Source: Candidatus Scybalocola fimicaballi (GTDB lineage: Bacteria; Bacteroidota; Bacteroidia; Bacteroidales; Paludibacteraceae). Taken from it: a stretch of DNA of 7,714 bases. Position numbers and translations under genes: made by a program. The DNA lies in NCBI GenBank assembly GCA_002317115.1, contig DCIP01000172.1, positions 11,424 through 19,137 on the forward strand. The letters run 5' to 3'. Below, one piece after another: positions 1 through 3,470 of this stretch; the first letter of the stretch is position 1, and each line of letters begins with the position of its first letter. Under the pieces are notes generated by a model. It worked only from the letters and a program-made list of their open reading frames with translations, did no database searches and was not told the origin of the DNA.

Positions 1-25
1 AGCTCAATACTCTAAGCTCAATACT
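1..25. repeat. Short direct repeat at the left edge
   Basis: AGCTCAATACT occurs at 1-11 and again at 15-25 (14-base period), just beyond the trxB stop codon. The array may continue outside the window. Confidence 0.6.
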
Positions 26-36
26 TATTTAATTAT

Positions 37-969
37 TTATGCTTCCAACAAATAATGCTCAGCATCCAAAGCCGCTTTACAACCGCTGGCTGCAGCTGTG
101 ATTGCCTGGCGATAACGTGGATCACACACGTCGCCTGCAGCAAACACTCCTTCGATATTTGTGTGTGAAGTGCCGTTGCTTGTGATGATATAGCCGGCTT
201 CATCTGTTTTGATGATATCCTTAACTAATTCAGTATTAGGATGATGTCCGATTGCGATGAAGATTCCGTTGACGTCGATACTCTTGTTTGAGTTGTCTTT
301 ATTGCAGACCAAATTTGCCTTCTCGACCTTACCGTCGCCTTCGATTCCGATCAACTCGTGATTGAAAAGAACCTCGATATTCTCCTGCGACGCTACTCGT
401 TCCGCCATCACTTTGCTTGCTCGTAAGTAGTCTTTTCTCACAGCCAAGTAAACTTTCTGACAAAGTCCGGCAAGATACAAAGCGTCGGCACAAGCTGTGT
501 CGCCACCACCTACTACCAACACTGTTTTCTTACGGAAGAAGAAGCCGTCACAAGTGGCGCAGGCAGAGACTCCCATACCTGCATATTTTCTCTCGTCGTC
601 GATACCAAGATGCTTTGCGCTTGCACCTGTTGCGATGATCACAGAATCAGCTTCGATCTCAATCTCGTCGTCGACAACGACACTCTTTTTTTTACCTTCA
701 AGACTAACTTTTGTGACGAATCCAGAGCGTATGTCAGCACCGAATTTCAATGCCTGGTTACGCATATCTTCCATCATGTCATAGCCTCCGACACCTTCTG
801 GATAACCAGGAAAATTCTCTACAGTTGTTGTCTGAGTCAACTGTCCACCAGGAAGCAGACCCTCGATAAGAATCGGTTTCAGATTAGCTCTCGACGCATA
901 AATTGCAGCTGTGTAACCTGCTGGTCCAGAGCCTATTATAAGGCATTTTGTAGTCTCTTTCATCGTCAT
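37..969 (-). CDS. trxB: Thioredoxin-disulfide reductase
   Basis: Cytoplasmic flavoenzyme that passes electrons from NADPH through FAD and a redox-active disulfide to thioredoxin. At 310 residues it has the normal length of low-molecular-weight bacterial TrxB. Visible motifs in order: N-terminal FAD-binding GSGPAGYTAA (residues 13-22); PGGQL (40-44) and the ENFPGY segment (51-56); ATGA (113-116); the active-site CATC (Cys137, Cys140) followed by DG; the NADPH-binding GGGDTA (154-159) and the VRKDYLRASK segment (177-186), where many family members have HRRD-x-FRA; and the C-terminal FAD motif AAGDV (277-281) followed by RQAITAAASG. All catalytic parts are present, so it should be active. The start could be Met1 or Met3; I took Met1, which lies 6 bp after the lolA-like stop codon. 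It is therefore probably co-transcribed as the second gene of that unit. No obvious terminator is visible in the 36 bases before the left edge. Confidence 0.97.
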   Translation of the reverse strand: MTMKETTKCLIIGSGPAGYTAAIYASRANLKPILIEGLLPGGQLTQTTTVENFPGYPEGVGGYDMMEDMRNQALKFGADIRSGFVTKVSLEGKKKSVVVDDEIEIEADSVIIATGASAKHLGIDDERKYAGMGVSACATCDGFFFRKKTVLVVGGGDTACADALYLAGLCQKVYLAVRKDYLRASKVMAERVASQENIEVLFNHELIGIEGDGKVEKANLVCNKDNSNKSIDVNGIFIAIGHHPNTELVKDIIKTDEAGYIITSNGTSHTNIEGVFAAGDVCDPRYRQAITAAASGCKAALDAEHYLLEA

Positions 970-975
970 TAATTA

Positions 976-1629
976 TTATCTAAGATCAACAATTTCAATA
1001 TCTTTTCTGTTCAACTCGAACGCAAACTGACGATCTTCAATCGGCATCTCTGTGTTTTTATCTACTGTGATTGTAGTGTTGACACCATTCTTACCCTGAA
1101 GCTTGATAGCGTGAGGCTGCATAGATGATTTGTCAACGGAAATAGAAAGACGAGCGTATTGACTCTTTCTGTCTTCTGGGTACAATTCTACAATCTCAAC
1201 AGATTTTCCATTGTCTGTTGTCTCACCGATATGAAGCATCTTATATCCTGATTTGTAAGAAGTTAATACAAGGATTGGATTGATCTTCTTCACTTCCTCT
1301 TTGCCTGGCTCGCTCACTGTAACCTCTGAAGATTCAGGCATGTAGACGTACTCAGTTTTGCCATCGAAATATGTATCGACGCCAGCCACTGACAATTTGA
1401 ATTTCTCACCTTTAAGTAGAAGGTAGCCTTTCAAATCTTGTTTTTTTCCACTTTGAGTATTCTCAACCTTGCAAGAGAAATCAATCTTTGAACTCTTGTT
1501 TGATTTGTTGAAAGACGACGTTGCTTTGTCGAGCAGAGTCATGGCTTTCGGATCAACTGCATCCTGGGAGAATGCGACTGCGTTGAGCATGCAAAGTAGG
1601 AATGCTAATATAATATGTCTTGCTTTCAT
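976..1629 (-). CDS. lolA: LolA-like outer-membrane lipoprotein carrier protein
   Basis: Predicted periplasmic chaperone that accepts lipoproteins released from the inner membrane and carries them to the outer membrane. The 217-residue protein starts with a signal peptide: basic MKARH, a hydrophobic stretch (residues 6-19), and a likely signal peptidase I site after AVA (17-19). There is no lipobox, so it should be soluble. The mature part has the LolA-family pattern: an N-terminal helix (LLDKATSSFNK), then alternating beta-strands (IDFSCKV, GYLLLKGEKFKLSV), the YFDGKTEYVYMPES segment matching the family's 'DGk-x-xw-y-p-x-x-x-q-v' region, and late strands ending IEIVDL. Assignment rests on this pattern, the length, and pairing with trxB, an arrangement I recall from Bacteroidales genomes (often with ftsK upstream). 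No ftsK is present here; 1.1 kb of non-coding DNA lies upstream instead. The start is supported by the signal peptide and an A-rich upstream stretch (TTAAAGAATG). A LolA-fold protein with another cargo cannot be excluded. Confidence 0.8.
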   Translation of the reverse strand: MKARHIILAFLLCMLNAVAFSQDAVDPKAMTLLDKATSSFNKSNKSSKIDFSCKVENTQSGKKQDLKGYLLLKGEKFKLSVAGVDTYFDGKTEYVYMPESSEVTVSEPGKEEVKKINPILVLTSYKSGYKMLHIGETTDNGKSVEIVELYPEDRKSQYARLSISVDKSSMQPHAIKLQGKNGVNTTITVDKNTEMPIEDRQFAFELNRKDIEIVDLR

Positions 1630-1669
1630 TCTTTAATAATTAAAATTAAAATAATTATTTAAGTCATTG

Positions 1670-1695
1670 AGTAGACGGTACTGTTTTTGTCTACT
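1670..1695 (-). other. Leader hairpin upstream of the lolA-like gene
   Basis: Inverted repeat AGTAGAC (1670-1676) and GTCTACT (1689-1695), a 7-bp perfect stem with a 12-nt loop, between the candidate -7 element and the lolA-like start. In the minus-strand transcript it would fold in the 5' leader. On the plus strand it is followed by TTTTA, so a weak terminator for plus-strand reading is an alternative, but no plus-strand gene ends here. Confidence 0.35.
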
Positions 1696-1708
1696 TTTTA
1701 ATTCAGGT

Positions 1709-1716
1709 CAAAGATA
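1709..1716 (-). promoter_or_regulatory. Candidate -7 element for the lolA-trxB unit
   Basis: On the minus strand this reads TATCTTTG, an exact match to the Bacteroidota -7 consensus TAnnTTTG. It lies about 80 bases upstream of the lolA-like start codon, giving a leader of roughly 70 nt. No TTTG is found at the expected -33 distance, so the call is tentative. Confidence 0.4.
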
Positions 1717-1812
1717 GCAATTTTTGATGAGGTATTATAGATGAAGAATCATAAATAGAGATAATAAGAGTTAATAAAACTAAAAAATATGTGGTCAACG
1801 ATGCACAAAATG

Positions 1813-1930
1813 AATTCTATGCGATTCTCAACGAGTTAAAATTGCAGATTTTTGGGGTTAAGTAGTTGAATTATACTTGATTGATGGGTAAAATTCTATT
1901 GTGCTGATTTTAACGAAATAGCCAAAATTG
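1813..1930. repeat. Imperfect direct repeat pair
   Basis: Copy one (1813-1844) and copy two (1892-1930) share the same ordered blocks: AATTCTAT, then GC-GATT, then AACGA, then AAAATTG, with small insertions in copy two. The order and spacing of four shared blocks argue against pure chance, but the match is degenerate and no function is evident. Confidence 0.4.
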
Positions 1931-1933
1931 GCT
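1920..1933. repeat. Short dyad AGCCAA-AA-TTGGCT
   Basis: Perfect 6-bp inverted repeat arms with a 2-base centre. The size is typical of a dimeric regulator's half-sites, but it lies some 290 bases upstream of the lolA-like start and 800 upstream of the regulator, so no target gene can be assigned. Confidence 0.3.
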
Positions 1934-2082
1934 TGAAAGTCTATTTTTTCTATGATTTTTGTGAATTTTCAATAAGGTATGCTTAAAAGTTGCACATTAA
2001 GATGCGAATTTTGTATTGTCAAAAGGAAAGAGATCCGAAAAGTAAATTTTGATCCTGGAGACTGCTGATGTTTTTTGAAAGT

Positions 2083-2107
2083 ATGGGCAGGAATCAAACC
2101 TGCCCGT
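2083..2107. other. GC-rich stem-loop resembling a tRNA T-arm
   Basis: ATGGGCAGG (2083-2091) pairs with CCTGCCCGT (2099-2107), nine pairs including one G-T, around the 7-base loop AATCAAA. On the minus strand the core reads GCAGG-TTTGATT-CCTGC, close to a tRNA T-arm (loop normally TTCGAnT). No acceptor, anticodon or D arm fits around it, so it is not an intact tRNA. It stands out sharply against the AT-rich surroundings. No T-tract follows on either strand, so it is not a standard terminator. It could be the end of a small RNA, a tRNA remnant or an old attachment site. Confidence 0.4.
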
Positions 2108-2214
2108 CATTAACAAATTTTCTGACATGAGAATTTTTTCAAAAATCGGCAGAGTGGGAGAGTGATCAAAATATTACAATTGTATTGAAATTTAGTTGTA
2201 AAGTGAAGCATCAA

Positions 2215-2248
2215 CAAAAGTAACCGTATATAAAAAGATATATGCAAA
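2215..2248 (-). promoter_or_regulatory. Possible minus-strand promoter inside the spacer
   Basis: On the minus strand, TTTG (2248-2245) precedes TACTTTTG (2222-2215) by 22 bases, both matching Bacteroidota -33 and -7 elements, though the spacing is slightly longer than the usual 19-21. A transcript would start near 2208 and run toward the GC-rich hairpin at 2083-2107. Such motifs arise readily in AT-rich DNA. Confidence 0.25.
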
Positions 2249-2435
2249 AGCAGTAGTGATTTTAGAAAAGTAAATGAAATTTCGGTATAAAACAAAAGTA
2301 AAATTAACTTATTTATAGTATGATTTGTAATATCTATGATATTAAAACTCAGTATTTTGAACGATGTTATTTAAGGTTATAGATTAATTATTATGATTAG
2401 GTTTACCAAACTTTTGTAAAATAGGGGTGTTTTAT

Positions 2436-2562
2436 ATTAGATATTTAATATAATTAGATATTATTCAGTTTTTTATAAATTTTACTTAATGTATTAGATT
2501 AAATATACGTTGTATCTTAATGTAAAACATATAAATCTGATGTACTTACCAAAATATCTAAT
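2436..2562. repeat. Three copies of the 10-mer ATTAGATATT
   Basis: Two direct copies (2436-2445 and 2453-2462, 17 bases apart) and one exact inverted copy (2553-2562, AATATCTAAT). A related dyad, AATATC-TAT-GATATT, lies at 2329-2343. The group sits 100-400 bases upstream of the regulator's promoter and could be binding sites, but low base complexity weakens the case. Confidence 0.3.
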
Positions 2563-2659
2563 AGAAATGTTAAATTCGGTATACAATACAAATGTAATAT
2601 TGCTACAGATGTATTAAAAACGACACTATGTAAAATGTATATAAAAAAGTAAATTTATT

Positions 2660-2691
2660 TTTGTATTTATATAAAATTGTATTTACCTTTG
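2660..2691 (+). promoter_or_regulatory. Promoter of the XRE-family regulator
   Basis: TTTG (2660-2663) and TACCTTTG (2684-2691) are separated by exactly 20 bases, an excellent match to the Bacteroidota promoter (TTTG, about 20, TAnnTTTG). Transcription should begin near 2697, leaving a leader of about 35 nt. A 9-base direct repeat TTGTATTTA (2661-2669 and 2677-2685, 16-base period) overlaps both elements and may be a regulator site. Confidence 0.75.
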
Positions 2692-2729
2692 CAAAACAAC
2701 AATTGTAACGCAATTTTAATATTGTTTTG
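2692..2729. promoter_or_regulatory. Nested inverted repeats at the regulator's transcription start (candidate operator)
   Basis: Outer arms CAAAACAA (2692-2699) and TTGTTTTG (2722-2729) are exact complements. Inside, AATTG (2701-2705) and CAATT (2711-2715) flank a 5-base loop TAACG. The pair begins directly after the -7 element and ends 2 bases before the ATG, covering the whole predicted leader. This is the position expected for an autoregulatory operator or an RNA fold that affects translation. Function is inferred only from position. Confidence 0.4.
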
Positions 2730-2731
2730 TT

Positions 2732-3340
2732 ATGAAAGACAGAATTAAGAAGATACAAGAATATAGTGGATTGTCGCTTGGAGTGTTTGCTTCACGTACA
2801 GGAATCAAATCTGCCTCTTTATCTCATATATTAAATGGAAGAAATAATCCGAGTCTGGATGTTGTGATGAAAATTCACGAAACTTTTCCTGAAATATCAT
2901 GGGAATGGATGCTTTATGGTACGGGTGCAATGCTAAATAGTGGTGTGAACCTTAATATTGCTGAAAATAAACCAGTTGGATCTGTAGTTGCACCGTCGAC
3001 AGCACAGAATAATCGTACTATCTTCGATAATGATCCTAAACCTTCGGATGATATTGTGGCGGAAGATGATTATTTGGAAGATGATTCACAAGTCGATGAA
3101 GATACAACAATAGAGGATGAGAAAATTGTAGAAACTAAGTCAGAACCGTCGTCGAAACCAACTGAAACAATTGTAACATCCCAAAAATCAGAGTCTGAGA
3201 TCATTGATAATTTCTTAAAATCTGATCTTTATAAGAATATTTTGGATGCAAATTCAAAGACTAAAGAGAAATCGGTCAAGAAGATCATCGTTCTTTACGA
3301 CGACGAAACATTTGCGGAATACTCACTTAACAAATTATAA
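2732..3340 (+). CDS. XRE-family helix-turn-helix regulator with acidic linker
   Basis: Predicted DNA-binding regulator of 202 residues. The Cro/C1-type HTH spans about residues 3-62: helix 2 is SLGVFASRTGI (15-25), and the recognition helix is in KSASLSHILNGRNNPS (26-41), with the family-typical SHILNGRNNPSL signature. The segment after it (SWEWMLYGTGAML, 56-68) matches the 'W-L-x-G-x-G-x-M' end common in Bacteroidales regulators of this type. Residues about 70-155 form a low-complexity linker, strongly acidic near 97-134 (runs of Asp and Glu), likely disordered. The C-terminus (about 158-202) is predicted to be helical, followed by KKIIVLYDDETFAEY, a short hydrophobic strand-like tail that may mediate oligomerisation. 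No sensor domain or peptidase motif is visible. The gene has its own promoter and terminator, so it is monocistronic. Its target is unknown; its own promoter dyads and the downstream secreted-protein gene are reasonable candidates. Confidence 0.88.
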   Translation: MKDRIKKIQEYSGLSLGVFASRTGIKSASLSHILNGRNNPSLDVVMKIHETFPEISWEWMLYGTGAMLNSGVNLNIAENKPVGSVVAPSTAQNNRTIFDNDPKPSDDIVAEDDYLEDDSQVDEDTTIEDEKIVETKSEPSSKPTETIVTSQKSESEIIDNFLKSDLYKNILDANSKTKEKSVKKIIVLYDDETFAEYSLNKL

Positions 3341-3363
3341 TCTCATATCTTTATTTTTATTGG

Positions 3364-3391
3364 AAGACGCGATTATTCGCGTCTTTTTTTT
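3364..3391 (+). terminator. Rho-independent terminator after the regulator
   Basis: Perfect 9-bp stem AAGACGCGA (3364-3372) and TCGCGTCTT (3377-3385) with loop TTAT, followed by a T run to 3391. It begins 24 bases after the regulator's stop codon, and separates it from the secreted-protein gene. Confidence 0.9.
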
Positions 3392-3423
3392 GTATATCTT
3401 TTTCATTTTTAATTAATAATGAG

Positions 3424-3431
3424 TATTTTTG
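3424..3431 (+). promoter_or_regulatory. Candidate -7 element for the secreted-protein gene
   Basis: TATTTTTG matches TAnnTTTG and lies 39 bases before the ATG at 3471, giving a leader of about 33 nt. Only TTTC (3401-3404) is found near the -33 position. The independent terminator just upstream makes a separate promoter here necessary, which supports the call. Confidence 0.5.
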
Positions 3432-3470
3432 CAAAAATTTGAGTGATAAGTTTTAATTTTTATATAGGGT

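Larger units (their letters stand above)
1630..2731. other. Long AT-rich intergenic region without a recognisable gene
   Basis: About 1.1 kb between the minus-strand lolA-like gene and the plus-strand regulator; both outer ends carry promoters for those genes. I found no reading frame with protein-like composition. The longest, 61 codons at 2110-2295 minus from a TTG start, is rich in Leu, Phe and Tyr as expected for AT-rich non-coding DNA. The left part (about 1790-2110) is visibly less AT-rich than the right part (about 2200-2690). Contents: a leader hairpin (1670-1695), an imperfect direct repeat (1813-1844 and 1892-1930), a dyad AGCCAA-AA-TTGGCT (1920-1933), a GC-rich hairpin (2083-2107), a possible minus-strand promoter (2215-2248), a dyad AATATC-TAT-GATATT (2329-2343), and three copies of ATTAGATATT (2436, 2453 and inverted at 2553). 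A small RNA or remnants of a lost element are possible; neither is shown. Confidence 0.75.

Noticed and set aside
417..972. Plus-strand reading frames opposite trxB
   Set aside because: They overlap a clearly recognisable gene on the other strand and have no protein-like features of their own.
2148..2160. GGCAGAGTGG, similar to the D-arm region of tRNA-Ser, near the T-arm-like hairpin
   Set aside because: The following bases do not form a tRNA, and this fragment and the hairpin are on opposite strands relative to a tRNA layout. A 10-base match can be chance.
2110..2295. 61-codon minus-strand reading frame in the spacer
   Set aside because: It opens with TTG, is mainly Leu/Phe/Tyr/Ile as random AT-rich DNA would give, and has no domain or ribosome-binding context.
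3426..3437. Palindrome TTTTTGCAAAAA at the secreted-protein promoter, similar to TTTGCAAAA at the regulator's promoter
   Set aside because: The shared part is mostly the -7 element itself (TAnnTTTG, often followed by C in Bacteroidota), so a shared operator is not needed to explain it.
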